Source: SXOA01 sp051004015 (lineage in GTDB: Bacteria > Planctomycetota > Planctomycetia > Pirellulales > Pirellulaceae). From it: a stretch of 64,000 nucleotides of DNA. A model generated the notes under the pieces. The model had not been told where the DNA came from. It ran no database searches and was given only the letters and a program-made list of their open reading frames with translations. The stretch spans positions 30,803 through 94,802 of the forward strand of contig JBPCKT010000076.1 in assembly GCA_051004015.1 (NCBI GenBank), in the 5' to 3' direction. Shown here piece by piece: positions 15,568-26,100 of the stretch (its first letter is position 1; every line of letters begins with the position of its first letter). Position numbers and translations under genes: made by a program.

Positions 15568-17627
15568 GACGGATGAGTTCCGACCAGAGAATTGTTCGTC
15601 TCAATCTGTCGCGCCGCTCGTCTCGTCGCTCCCATCCTCTGCCAGAACCCGCGCACCAGCTCCATACCTCCAGCCGGCAGCGACCTCGCATACGCAATCT
15701 GGCAATACAAATCCGCGAGCTGCTTGACTTCGCGGGAGACGGAGTTATCGAAGTCGCCGAGCTGCTGGGCGAACTCGTGCGGGGTCTGGCCGGTGGCGCG
15801 GGGAGAGGTGTGGTCGCGGCCCCAGGCTTCGAGAGCCTCGAAGGAATAGCGAACGAGCTCCGGGAGCGGGACGCGGGCGGCCATGCCGTTTGAAAATGGG
15901 TCTATGTACGACGAGAAGGTGCGCGGTGGCGCTGCCAGGAGTGCCTGTTCCGAAATCGCCGCCGTCGATTTCGTCCCGAACCATCTCTCCCATAGTGCGC
16001 GGAGTTCCGCCAGGAGCTTGTTCCAGGCGGCTAGAAGCTCCTTACGATAGATGTACGCGAAGACCACCGCGGCAATGGCAATCGACAGGTAAAACAGCCA
16101 CTTCAAAATCGTGCCTAATGACGAAGGAATCCGCGGGACAAGTTTATTCGGTTGAAAGTTCGATGGGGGCCTGCTTGGCGGCGGCTTCCCCTGGCTGTTG
16201 GTTTCCTGGTTCTGCGAGTCCTGATTCTGCTTCTCGGATTTGCCTCCTTGCGACTTGGAGGGGGAACCACTCTGGCCACTTTTTCCGCCACTTGGCTGCT
16301 TGCTTTGCGATTGCTTGTTTTCCGACTCACTCTTCCCCTGGTCGCTCTTGTCTCCCTTCTCCGCTTTCCCCTTGTCACCCTGCTCACTCTTGCTCTTCTC
16401 TCCGCTCTTCTCTCCGCTCTTCCCCTGCTGTTTGCCGCCCCCCTTGTCGCCGCCCTTGGAGTCCCCCTGTTCATCTGCCTTATTATTCTGTCCCCCATTT
16501 TTCTGTCCTGACTTATCGCCGCTCTGGTCACCGCCACCTTTGTCCGAGGACTTCTCTCCTCCCTGCTTCTCCGCGTTCTCGCCGTCCGTTTTCTGCTGAG
16601 ATTCCCCTTTTTGAGAGCCCTCCGGTCCACCAGGGCTGTAATTGCTGGCGTCGTAATTCCTGGACTTGAACACGTCGAGCTGGCTGAGCGAGTATTCCGG
16701 GCTGGGGCTGGGAAGGATGTAAACGAGCAGCAGCAACGCCGCCACCATCGCAGTTCCTACTGTCAGCCAGGTCGCCGCCATGTCCACCGGCATTTCCAGA
16801 CGGCGCTGTCGCAAATATCGGCGGAGGCCGAGAAAGCTGGTGTTGAGCAGGAGCAACAGACCGCTGGCGACGTAGATGGCCATCATCCAGAAGGCGAAAC
16901 GGCGCGAGCCAAGGTTTTCCACCGGGATGAACCACTGCCCCAGGCCGAAGAGCGGTAGCGCGGCGAGCGAGAAGTAAATCACCCACTTTCCCGGCGCGTG
17001 CGGCCGCCGGTCCGGCTCCATTAGCTTTTGGAACCAATCGAAGACGCGGGCCTCCGGCGTGCTGTCGGTTTCGGGCGGGGCTTCGCCTCCACGCCCACCT
17101 TGCGTGGCCGCATCCTCCGTGGATATCGCCTCCAGTGGATCGGACAGACGGGCAGCATTTTTCACCGCGGGGGCGGATGTCTCTCCGTTCATCCGGTCCA
17201 GGCCGATGGATTGCAGCAGCCCTTCGCCGGAGGAATCCTGTTCCTCGTCCATGAGCGTGCAGTCCCAGACCAGCTTGTAGGCGCTCCACCAAATCAGGGC
17301 CATCAGCCCCAGATTGATGAAGAGGCCAAACGGCGCGAGCGGGCCGCGAATCTGAATGAACGTGGCCAAGGCAATTCCCACCACGAGCGCCAGCCCTGCC
17401 GCGTAAAGAAATGCATAGGCCCAACCCTCTTCCATCGCCAGGCGGGAAAGGGCCACAATCCCCATCACGAACATTCCCATCACAAACAGCAAACGATACT
17501 CATACTGCCCTTGATAAAAGACCTCGACGAGGTAGTAACAGAGGCTGCCGACGAGAAAGAAGATCAAGGTCGGGCTGAGAGCCACAACCATGTAGTCGGC
17601 GGTAGTGACGGGAGGGCGGGAGGCCAT
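15564..17627 (-). CDS. DUF4129-type membrane protein with long Lys/Ser/Gly/Gln-rich linker
   Basis: The 687-residue protein starts with about five membrane helices, has a charged loop, then more helices at about 225-320. A ~170-residue linker built of K, S, G, Q, D and N repeats (SGEKSGEKSKSEQGDKGKAEK-type) follows, then one further helix and a C-terminal cytoplasmic DUF4129-like domain (RYSFEALEAWGRD, TPHEFAQQL). DUF4129 domains usually accompany transglutaminase-like and MoxR/DUF58 genes; none of these is next door in this window. The ATG at 17627 is preferred: the open frame 25 codons further up is coded by a dispersed repeat. It overlaps the next gene by four bases. Confidence 0.8.
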   Translation of the reverse strand: MASRPPVTTADYMVVALSPTLIFFLVGSLCYYLVEVFYQGQYEYRLLFVMGMFVMGIVALSRLAMEEGWAYAFLYAAGLALVVGIALATFIQIRGPLAPFGLFINLGLMALIWWSAYKLVWDCTLMDEEQDSSGEGLLQSIGLDRMNGETSAPAVKNAARLSDPLEAISTEDAATQGGRGGEAPPETDSTPEARVFDWFQKLMEPDRRPHAPGKWVIYFSLAALPLFGLGQWFIPVENLGSRRFAFWMMAIYVASGLLLLLNTSFLGLRRYLRQRRLEMPVDMAATWLTVGTAMVAALLLLVYILPSPSPEYSLSQLDVFKSRNYDASNYSPGGPEGSQKGESQQKTDGENAEKQGGEKSSDKGGGDQSGDKSGQKNGGQNNKADEQGDSKGGDKGGGKQQGKSGEKSGEKSKSEQGDKGKAEKGDKSDQGKSESENKQSQSKQPSGGKSGQSGSPSKSQGGKSEKQNQDSQNQETNSQGKPPPSRPPSNFQPNKLVPRIPSSLGTILKWLFYLSIAIAAVVFAYIYRKELLAAWNKLLAELRALWERWFGTKSTAAISEQALLAAPPRTFSSYIDPFSNGMAARVPLPELVRYSFEALEAWGRDHTSPRATGQTPHEFAQQLGDFDNSVSREVKQLADLYCQIAYARSLPAGGMELVRGFWQRMGATRRAARQIETNNSLVGTHPS

Positions 17628-17646
17628 GAGGAAATTGCAGAATGAT

Positions 17647-17697
17647 GATTGCAGATTGCAGAATGATGGACTGCCTTCCATTCTGCAATCTGCAATC
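17647..17697. repeat. Inverted repeat (gattgcagattgcag family)
   Basis: Left arm 17647-17670 and right arm 17677-17697 are near-complementary (gcagattgcagaatg / cattctgcaatctgc), followed by a third partial copy to about 17710. It lies between the DUF1549/1553 gene and the DUF4129 gene and falsely extends the open frame of the latter. Confidence 0.8.
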
Positions 17698-17714
17698 CTC
17701 AATCTGCAATCAGA

Positions 17715-19367
17715 TTAGTGGTTAAACCGAAACTCACTGCACGTCACCAGCGCCCAAACGACATCCTGCCAGCGGACATTCTTGCCATCTCCCTCGCCGG
17801 CGAAGGACTTGATCTTCTCGACTTCATCCGGCGTCGGCCTTCGGGTCAGCGTGGAGAGGTACAGCCGTTCGATTCGCTTTTCAACGGGTTCCGGGGAAAT
17901 CGCCACCCATTCGGCCAGGCTCCCCTTCTGCCGCTCGACGAGTTGCGAAAGCGGTCCGTTGTTGAGAAACAGATGTTCGTGCAGCCCGCCTTGAAAGTCT
18001 CCGGTCCCGCTGCTGGGGGTGCCGAAGAACTGCATCATGTATTCCTTGTGGATCGGATGGAAGCGGTTCTTACTCCGCTCCTTGTCCGAGTTTTTGTCCT
18101 TTCGCTCCGCCTCCACCGCGTCATACCAGGTTGCTGTGCGCCAGGCAACCATCAATTCCTCGGCGGCAAGTGGGCGGACGCGGCCGTACTCATGCCAGAT
18201 TGGCAGTGGCTCGTCGGCGACGCCGCGCGAAGAGAGCTGATACGTGCGGCTGCTGACAAGCTCGCGGACGTACCACTTCAGATCGAACTGATGGGCCTTG
18301 AGCTCCGCTGCCAGCCGGTCGAGCAGCTCCGGGTGTGTCGGCTTGTTAGACTCGCTCATGTTATCGACCGGATGGACTAACCCCCGCCCCATGTACTGTG
18401 CCCAGAGGCGGTTGGCGATGGCCCTGGCGAAGAAGCGGTTCTCGCCGCTGGTGATCCAGTCCGCGAGCTGATCCTTGCGAGAGAAGAGGGGCTTCTCGGG
18501 CACTTTGTTGTCCTCGTATTTTCGCTCTTTGAAGTCCGCGGGGACGGCGGGCTCGGTGAGCGGGTCACCGAGCAGGAACTTGGGCTTCACCGGCTCTCCC
18601 TTTTTGCCGGCGGTTTGCTCCTTGGCAGGGCCGGTGAAGAGAATATCCCCCGTGCTTTTCTCCGCGACCATGTATTTGGTCAGACTTTCCTGCTTTCCCG
18701 CCGAGACGATTTGCAGCCGCGAGAGGAAGGCCGCCATGCCGTAAAAATCAAGCTGCGTCCAGGCTTCGAACGGATGGTCGTGGCAGCGGGCACACTGCAG
18801 TTGCACTCCGAGGAAGGTCTGGCTAATCGCCTCGCTCGCATCCTCCGGCTGATTTCGGTACTGGTTGAAATACATCGGCGGGCCGTCGTCGACGCTGTTA
18901 CCTTCGGCCTTCAGCAGCGTCCGCACCCACTGGTCGTAGGGTTTGTTCTCCTGAAACTGCTTCTCCAGCCAGCGGATGATTCCGTCCCTCCGGTCGGTTT
19001 CATAGCCTGGCGGATGGCGGCCAAACAGCACCAGGTCCCAGACCTCCGCCTGATGCCGTGCGAACCGCGGGTCCGCCAGAAGCTCCTCAATCAGCCGCGT
19101 CCGCTTGTCGGCGGAGGATTCATCCAGAAACTTCGCCGCCTGTTCGTGGGTCGGAATCGAGCCGACCAGATCCAGGTAAATGCGGCGAAGGAACTCGGCG
19201 TCGGTCGTGAGCGGAGCGGGAGTGAGCTTCTCACGTTGCCAGGCGGTTTCGATTTGGGCGTCGATGTAGTTGCGTAGCGGCTCTTCGGCGGAGGATGTGC
19301 GCAGCGTCGTCGAAGGCAGCCACTGCAGAATGATCGCGAGGTGGAGGATGAAATTCCAGCTCTTCAT
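17715..19367 (-). CDS. DUF1549/DUF1553 exported cytochrome-type protein
   Basis: The 550-residue protein has an N-terminal hydrophobic export signal (residues 1-27). DUF1549 spans about 30-230 with FLRRIYLDLVGSIPT and the haem-type pair CARCH (C192, C195, H196) in QCARCHDHPFEAW. DUF1553 covers about 290-545, with FARAIANRLWAQYMGRGLVHP and a final WALVTCSEFRFNH. It lacks the N-terminal PSCyt1 and Ig-like domains of its relatives. No DUF1501 partner is adjacent, unlike the usual pairing. It is divergent from the 1126-residue relative at 19563, with a 195-base spacer that must hold both promoters. Confidence 0.9.
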   Translation of the reverse strand: MKSWNFILHLAIILQWLPSTTLRTSSAEEPLRNYIDAQIETAWQREKLTPAPLTTDAEFLRRIYLDLVGSIPTHEQAAKFLDESSADKRTRLIEELLADPRFARHQAEVWDLVLFGRHPPGYETDRRDGIIRWLEKQFQENKPYDQWVRTLLKAEGNSVDDGPPMYFNQYRNQPEDASEAISQTFLGVQLQCARCHDHPFEAWTQLDFYGMAAFLSRLQIVSAGKQESLTKYMVAEKSTGDILFTGPAKEQTAGKKGEPVKPKFLLGDPLTEPAVPADFKERKYEDNKVPEKPLFSRKDQLADWITSGENRFFARAIANRLWAQYMGRGLVHPVDNMSESNKPTHPELLDRLAAELKAHQFDLKWYVRELVSSRTYQLSSRGVADEPLPIWHEYGRVRPLAAEELMVAWRTATWYDAVEAERKDKNSDKERSKNRFHPIHKEYMMQFFGTPSSGTGDFQGGLHEHLFLNNGPLSQLVERQKGSLAEWVAISPEPVEKRIERLYLSTLTRRPTPDEVEKIKSFAGEGDGKNVRWQDVVWALVTCSEFRFNH

Positions 19368-19562
19368 CGGTCGAACCCAGATCCAAGGAATTGAATGATG
19401 CTCAAACTCTTACACTAACCCGGCTTCGTGCACCAGGAAACCAGTCGGCTCGCCTGGCAGCCGTTTCCCTTGCTTGCCATTCCCCTGGGGGCTACTATCA
19501 AAGGGAGTTGACGGCTCGCCTGACCTTCGATTCCTCCTCCCGCCTGCCCGAAGGATTTCCTG

Positions 19563-22500
19563 ATGAAATGGATGTTCGCGCCAACCGTTTTGGCTCTTCA
19601 CCTTTTGCCACTGGCAACGATTGCCGAGGATAAGGTCGAATATCTCCGCGATGTGAAGCCGATTCTGGCGACCCGCTGTTACCGCTGCCATAGCTCGCTA
19701 GAACAGGAGAGCAATTTCCGACTGGATAGCGTGCCGGCGCTGGTCAAAGGTGGAGACGGCGGGGCGGGGGTTGTGCCGGGAAAAAGTGGGGAAAGCCGAC
19801 TGATTGCGGCTGTGCTGCGGCAGGGTGATTTGAAGATGCCGCCCGAGGGAGACCCACTGACGGCGAAGCAAATCGAGACGCTTAAGGCGTGGATTGACCA
19901 GGGAGCCACGCCGCCGCCGGAGGGGGCCGAAGCGAAGGTCGACCATTGGTCGTTCAAGAAGCCGGTCCGCCCGGCCGTGCCGATGCCGGCGAACAGCGCA
20001 TTCGTCCGCAATCCCGTCGATGCCTTCGTCGCTGCGAAACATGAAGAGTTGAAATTGAAGCCCGTCGATGAAGCCAGCCAGCAGGTGCTGCTGCGGCGGG
20101 TTTATCTGGACCTCATCGGCCTGCCACCGACGCCGCAGCAGATGCAGGACTTCCTGAACGACAATTCGCCCGATGCTTATGAGAAGGTCGTCCATAGTTT
20201 GCTCAACAGCCCGCACCACGGAGAACGCTGGGGGCGGCACTGGATGGACGTTTGGCGGTACAGCGACTGGGACGGCTATGGAGCGGAAATCCGCGAGAGC
20301 CAGCCGCACATCTGGCGGTGGCGGGATTGGATTGTGGAGTCGCTAAACGCCGACCGACCGTATGACCGGATGATTGAGGAAATGCTGGCGGGGGACGAGT
20401 TGGCCCCGGAGGCCCCGGCCACCATTCGCGCCACCGGCTACTTGGTCCGCAACTGGTACAAGTTCAACCGAAACACATGGCTCGACAACACGGTGGAACA
20501 TACCGGCAAGGCGTTCATGGGGGTCACGTTCAACTGCGCCCGCTGCCATGACCACATGTACGATCCCATTAGCCAGGAGGAGTACTACAAGCTGCGGGCC
20601 GTCTTCGAGCCGCACGACATCCGGCTGGACCGGGTGCCGGGGCAGAGTGATACCGCGAAGGACGGCTTAGCCCGGGTCTTTGATGCCAAGGCGGAAACTC
20701 AGACATTTCTTTTCGTCCGCGGTAACGATAAAGACCCAGTGAAAGATAAACCGCTGGCTCCGGCCGCGCCGAAAGTGTTTCAGCAAGTGAGCTTCGACGT
20801 GCAGCCGGTGAATTTGCCGTCAACCGTTTGGTATCCGGGCTTGCAGGCCAGCGTGCAGGCGGAAACACTGGCGGCGGCGAAAACAGAAATTGAAAAGGCC
20901 AAGGCGGCCGTGATGACCGCGCAGCAGGCGCTGGCGACAGCAAAACAGCAGCAGGCGGAGTTTGCGGCGAAGGCGGCCGCTGAGCCAGACAAAGAGCCTT
21001 CTAAGACCGAGCCGGCGAAACCTTCCGAGCCGCTGATTGCGGACGATTTCGGCAAGCAAAAGGATGACGTCTGGAAGCTCGGCCCGGGAAAGTGGGAATA
21101 TAAGGACGGGCGGCTTATTCAGAGTGATCCGCAAGACGTGATGTGCGGCATCACCTCGGTCCAGTCGCATCCCCGCGATTTCGTCGCGAAGCTCAAGTAC
21201 AAGCTCACAGGGGGTGACACATACAAGTCGGTGGGCATCGCCTTTGACGCCGTTGGCGACAAGGATTTGCAAGCCGTCTATCTGAGTGCGGCTGGTCCAG
21301 GTCCGCATTGGTGGCAGAAGAAAGGCGGCGTCGACAGCTATCCCGTCACGATGCCCAAGGAAACGGTAGAGGAAGTCGGCAAGGAATATGAATTGACGCT
21401 GGCGGTGAAGGAGGGAGTGGCAAATGTTTCGGTCAATGGTCGTATGGTTCTGGCGTGCAAAGTCCCGGCTCAGCGGGCCAGCGAAGGGCGAATCATCTTT
21501 TGGACGTACGATGCGACGGCGGAATTTCTGCGGGCGGAAGTAAGCCCACTTCCAACGGGGTTGGTTCTGACGATGCCCGGCGGAGTGGCCTCGCCCGCGA
21601 ATCAGGCGGACGCTTTGGCCGCAGCCGTCGCTGATGGCGAGAAGAGTGCCGCGATTGCTGAGAAGACGTTGGCGGCAGCGAGTTCGTCGGTCGTTTCGAT
21701 CGAAGCTCGCATTGCTGCGGATAAAGCTGCTTATGCGAATCCGCCCACTGCAAACGCCAAGGAACTGGCCCTGGCTGCAGGAAAGACCGAGCGAGAGCTG
21801 GCGTTGCTGAATGCCGAGAAAGCGTGGTTGCAAGCGGAGATCGCCGCTGCCAAGGCCAAGCGAGCGGTCAAGCCCAACGAGATGGCGACGGCCAAAGCCG
21901 CGACCGATGCCGATACGGCCGTTCAAAATGCCATCAAGGCCCGCGATTCCGCCCAGGCCGCGATCGCTCAGCCGAATGAAGCGTACTCCAAACTTACGCC
22001 TGTCTATCCCACCACCAGCACCGGCCGGCGGCTGGCCTTGGCGAAGTTCATTTCCTCCAAGGAAAATCCGCTGACCGCCCGCGTTGCCATCAACCACATT
22101 TGGTTGCGGCACTTCGGCACGCCGCTCGTCCCGAGCGTTTTTGATTTCGGCCTCAATGGCAAGCAGCCGACCAACCAGCCGCTGCTCGACTGGCTGGCCG
22201 TGGAGCTGATAGAGAGCGGCTGGAGCCAGAAGCACATTCACCGGCTGATTGTGACGAGCCGGACGTATCGGCTCTCCTCCACGGCGAGCGGGGGGCGTCA
22301 GCCCCCTGATACTTCGGCGAATTCCACAATCGACTCCGAGAACAAATACTACTGGCGGCAGAATCCCCGGCGGATGGAAGCGGAGATTGTGCGGGATGCC
22401 ACGCTGTATGTGGCGGGGTCGCTGGACGTGGCGATGGGTGGGCCGGACATCGACAACAACACCGGTCTCACTTCCAATCGCCGCAGCATCTACTTCCGCA

Positions 22501-22943
22501 GCACGAAGGAGAAGAAGATGCAGTTCCTCTCCCTCTTCGACAGCGCCAACGTCGTCGAATGCTATCGCCGCAGCGAGAGCATCGCCCCCCAGCAAGCCTT
22601 GGCGATGGCAAACAGCTCCCTCACGCTCGCCCAATCGCGGCTGCTGGCCAAGAAGCTGAGCGAGGCCCTCGCTGCCGCCAATCCGCCGGCCGATCAGGCG
22701 GATGCGAAGTTCGTGGAAGACGCCTTCTCCAGGACTCTCAACCGGCCGCCCAGCAGCGACGAGCAAACCACTTGCGTCGCCTTCCTCACCGAGCAAGCCC
22801 AGCGTCTTGCCGCTGGCTCCTTGTCTCCCTTCACCGCCGGCCCCGCGGCTACCGTTCCACCTTCCGCGGACCCTCGGCAGCGGGCGCGGGAAAACCTGGT
22901 GCATGTGCTGATGAACCACAATGATTTCTTGACGGTGCGGTAA
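19563..22943 (+). CDS. PSCyt1-DUF1549-DUF1553 multidomain cytochrome-type protein
   Basis: The 1126-residue exported protein has a signal peptide at 1-21. The planctomycete cytochrome C domain has CYRCH (C39, C42, H43) and an LKMPPEGDPL segment; DUF1549 (about 145-345) has CARCHDH (C325). A middle region holds an Ala/Lys-rich coiled segment (about 435-475), a concanavalin/DUF1080-like beta region (about 485-670, DVWKLGPGKWEYKDGRLIQ) and a second Ala-rich coil. DUF1553 runs from about 820 to the end. Residues about 908-916 (SGGRQPPDT) are coded by a 31-base palindromic element that also occurs in uvrA in the same frame. The gene is probably redox-linked and extracytoplasmic. Confidence 0.92.
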   Translation: MKWMFAPTVLALHLLPLATIAEDKVEYLRDVKPILATRCYRCHSSLEQESNFRLDSVPALVKGGDGGAGVVPGKSGESRLIAAVLRQGDLKMPPEGDPLTAKQIETLKAWIDQGATPPPEGAEAKVDHWSFKKPVRPAVPMPANSAFVRNPVDAFVAAKHEELKLKPVDEASQQVLLRRVYLDLIGLPPTPQQMQDFLNDNSPDAYEKVVHSLLNSPHHGERWGRHWMDVWRYSDWDGYGAEIRESQPHIWRWRDWIVESLNADRPYDRMIEEMLAGDELAPEAPATIRATGYLVRNWYKFNRNTWLDNTVEHTGKAFMGVTFNCARCHDHMYDPISQEEYYKLRAVFEPHDIRLDRVPGQSDTAKDGLARVFDAKAETQTFLFVRGNDKDPVKDKPLAPAAPKVFQQVSFDVQPVNLPSTVWYPGLQASVQAETLAAAKTEIEKAKAAVMTAQQALATAKQQQAEFAAKAAAEPDKEPSKTEPAKPSEPLIADDFGKQKDDVWKLGPGKWEYKDGRLIQSDPQDVMCGITSVQSHPRDFVAKLKYKLTGGDTYKSVGIAFDAVGDKDLQAVYLSAAGPGPHWWQKKGGVDSYPVTMPKETVEEVGKEYELTLAVKEGVANVSVNGRMVLACKVPAQRASEGRIIFWTYDATAEFLRAEVSPLPTGLVLTMPGGVASPANQADALAAAVADGEKSAAIAEKTLAAASSSVVSIEARIAADKAAYANPPTANAKELALAAGKTERELALLNAEKAWLQAEIAAAKAKRAVKPNEMATAKAATDADTAVQNAIKARDSAQAAIAQPNEAYSKLTPVYPTTSTGRRLALAKFISSKENPLTARVAINHIWLRHFGTPLVPSVFDFGLNGKQPTNQPLLDWLAVELIESGWSQKHIHRLIVTSRTYRLSSTASGGRQPPDTSANSTIDSENKYYWRQNPRRMEAEIVRDATLYVAGSLDVAMGGPDIDNNTGLTSNRRSIYFRSTKEKKMQFLSLFDSANVVECYRRSESIAPQQALAMANSSLTLAQSRLLAKKLSEALAAANPPADQADAKFVEDAFSRTLNRPPSSDEQTTCVAFLTEQAQRLAAGSLSPFTAGPAATVPPSADPRQRARENLVHVLMNHNDFLTVR
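22283..22313. repeat. In-frame 31-bp palindromic element, copy 1
   Basis: The core GGGGGCGTCAGCCCCC is a perfect 6-base-arm hairpin with a GTCA loop. The full 31 bases are identical to 41396-41426 in uvrA and lie in the same codon phase, so both genes code ASGGRQPPDT. It sits in the DUF1553 region between a TYRLSS segment and the segment NKYYWRQNPRR. Confidence 0.9.
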
Positions 22944-22982
22944 CGAGAGCACTCTCGAGGCATCATCCACGGCCACCAGTGG

Positions 22983-23011
22983 TTGGACAAAATCTCCAAA
23001 TCGTGGATACT
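22983..23011 (+). promoter_or_regulatory. Candidate promoter of the alpha-2-macroglobulin gene
   Basis: TTGGAC (22983-22988), a 17-base spacer and GATACT (23006-23011) precede the gene by about 140 bases, in a stretch that is locally less GC-rich. Confidence 0.35.
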
Positions 23012-23148
23012 CAGGAAAACGCTTCTGGCGGATGAGCCGTCTTAAGGGAAGCGTAGCCGCCAGGGGGGATTCCTCTTTCTTGGGATCGCTGGGCGGCCAG
23101 GCCGTTTCACACGTGCATTCTCGGATTCTTGCCTAAGGCAGACCTGCC

Positions 23149-26100
23149 ATGAAGCGAAACATTCTGATCGGGATGAGTGGTGTCCTGTTTCTTGCCCTCC
23201 TCCTCGTTAGCGGGGCTTTTTCCCAGGGACCGGGCGGGCCGGAGCTGCGGGCCAAGAGCCAGAAGGCCATGACCGACGGCAACTTCAAGGACGCCTATGA
23301 AGGTTTCAAGAAGCTCTGCCTGGACCCCAAGGATGAGCCTCCGCAGGTGGCCAATGACCTCAACCAGGCGGTGCAGTGCCTACACAATCTGGGGCGAATC
23401 AACGAAATCGACGAGCTGGTTGAAGGGACGATTACCGCCCACAAGGGGAACTGGCGACTGCTCGCGGCGGCCGCTCAGCAATATGTCCATTTGCAGCATC
23501 AGGGGTTCATCATCGCGGGAAAGTTTGAGCGCGGGCCGCACCGGGGTGGGGGCAAATTCGCCAACTCCGTCGAGCGGGACCGGACCCGGGGAATGCAACT
23601 GCTCAATCAGGCACTGCCGCTGGTTGCCAAAGATGACAACAAGGCCGAGGTGGCCCAGTTCTATCTCAATTTCGCGGAAACGCTGCTCAACCATCGCGGC
23701 GTCCACGAGGCCTGGCGCTTGCAGTATTTGACGAACCTGGCCGAGCTGCCGGATTATGACGAGGCGTACTACGGCTACCGCGAGTACAACGGCGCGCCAG
23801 TGGATGCCGAAGGGAAACCGGTCTATCACACCACGCCCAAAAAGTGGGAAGTGGCGGAGACGGACGGCCAGCGCTGGCGGTGGCTGCTTGAGCAGGCCGC
23901 GGAAAATCACCCCCCCATCAAGGACCAGGTGCGGATGCACTTCGCCCAGTTCATGGAACAGCTCTTTGGCGTACAGACCATGGCTCAGGGGCGCTGGGGC
24001 CGCGGCTTCGGCGGAGGAGTGAGCGACGACGATACCAAGAAAAACGAAAGCGGCACTTACGACCTGCACACGCTGAAGGAAGACGAAACCATCGCCAAGC
24101 TGGCCTCGGGCATCAAGCGCTTCAAGCTCCCCGACGAGTTCAACTTCATCAAGATCTATCAGCAGGTGGCGGCGGATGGAAAGGGCATGTGGGGAGAAAA
24201 CGCCCTCACGCAGCTCTCCCAGGTCTTTGAGAACCGCCGCCAATATCCCGCTGCCGCCAAATACTGGCAGCAGAACATCAAGAGCTTCGGTCCCGGCCAA
24301 AACAACTGGAAGAACGAGCGGCTCGAGCAAATCGTCAGCAACTGGGGCACGTTCGAAGGGGTCGCCACGCAGCCCGCCGGCCAAGGAGCCACGGTCGAAT
24401 TCCGCTACCGCAACGGCAAGCAGGTAAAGTTCGACGCCAGGAAAATCAAGGTCCCCGAGCTGCTGGCGGACATCAAGGCCTACCTCAAGTCCGATCCGGG
24501 CAACCGCATCGACTGGAACAAAATCAACATCGCCAACATCGGCTATCGATTGGTGCATGAAGCGGATACGAAATATCTGGGCGAAGCGACCGCGGCTTGG
24601 GAGTTGGACCTCGAGCCGCGCGAAAACCACTTCGACAAGCGGATCACCGTCACCACACCGTTGCAAAAGCCGGGGGCCTACCTGGTGACGGCCACGATGG
24701 CCAATGGCAACGTCAGCAAGATCATCCTGTGGGTCGCGGACACCGCCATCGTCCGCAAGCAGCTCGACGGAAAGACTCTGTATTACATCGCCGACGCGGT
24801 CACCGGCTCCCCCATCGCCGACGCCAACCTGGAATTCTTCGGCTGGCAACAGCGGCACCTGGGGGGCAATCGCTACCAGGTGGTCACTACGAATTTCGCC
24901 GAAAACACCAATGCGGACGGCATGGTGACACCGGACCCGAAAGACCTGAAGGAAGAAGGCTATCAGTGGCTCGTCACCTCGACGACCAAGAACGGCCGCT
25001 TCGCCTTTCAGGGCTTCCTCAACGTCTGGACCGGCCGCATCCACGACCAGGAATACAACCAAATCAAGGCCTTCGCGATGACGGACCGCCCGGTCTATCG
25101 GCCGGGCCAAAAAGTGAACTTCAAATTCTGGGTCCGCAAGGCTCAATACGACCAGCCGGATGCCTCGGACTTTGCCAAGAAGACGTTCGTCATTGAAGTC
25201 CATAGCCCCAAGGGAGAGAAGGTTCTCGACAAGACCATCGAAGCCGACGAATACGGCGGGATTGTCGGTGAGTACGACCTGCCGGCCGATGCCACGCTCG
25301 GCCAGTACTACATCAACATCATGGACCCGCCGCGGCAGAATGGTTATGCCACCGGCGGCAACACGTTCCGAGTGGAGGAGTATAAGAAGCCGGAATATGA
25401 GGTGACGATTGACGCCCCGAAAGAGCCGGTGATGCTCGGCGAGAAAATCACGGCCAAGATCAACGCCAAGTACTACTTCGGCTCGCCGGTGACCAAGGCC
25501 AAAGTGAAGTACAAGGTGCTGCGGACCGACCACTCGCAGGAGTGGTATCCCCACATGCCGTGGGACTGGTGCTACGGCCCCGGTTATTGGTGGTATGCCT
25601 ACGATTACCCGTGGTACAAGGGCTTCCACGAATGGGCCGGCTGCATGCGTCCATTGCCGCCGTGGATTTGGCGAGGTCATCAGCAGCCGCCGGAAGTGGT
25701 GGCCGAGGTGGAGCGCGAGATTGGCGAGGATGGCACCATCAGCGTGGAGATCGATACGGCTGTCGCCAAGGAACTGCACGGCAATACCGACCACGAATAC
25801 ACCGTGACCGCGGAAGTGCGAGATGACAGTCGCCGCACCATCGTCGGCACCGGCAAGGTGCTCGTCGCCCGCAAGCCGTTCAAGATTTTCTCCTGGGTGG
25901 ACCGGGGCTACTACCGCGTCGGCGATGTGATCCAGGCCAATTTCAAGGCTCAAACGCTCGATGATAAGCCGGTCCCCGGCAAGGGCTCGCTCACGCTCCT
26001 CAAGATCACCTACGACAAGAACCGGCAGCCGGTGGAAACGCCGGTGCAGCGGTGGGACTTGAATACCGGCGAAGAGGGAATGGCCAAGCAGCAGATCAAG

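Noticed and set aside
20820..22976. Minus-strand open frame of about 718 codons opposite the DUF1549/1553 gene
   Set aside because: No motif, no start site; the plus-strand reading has haem motifs and known domains.
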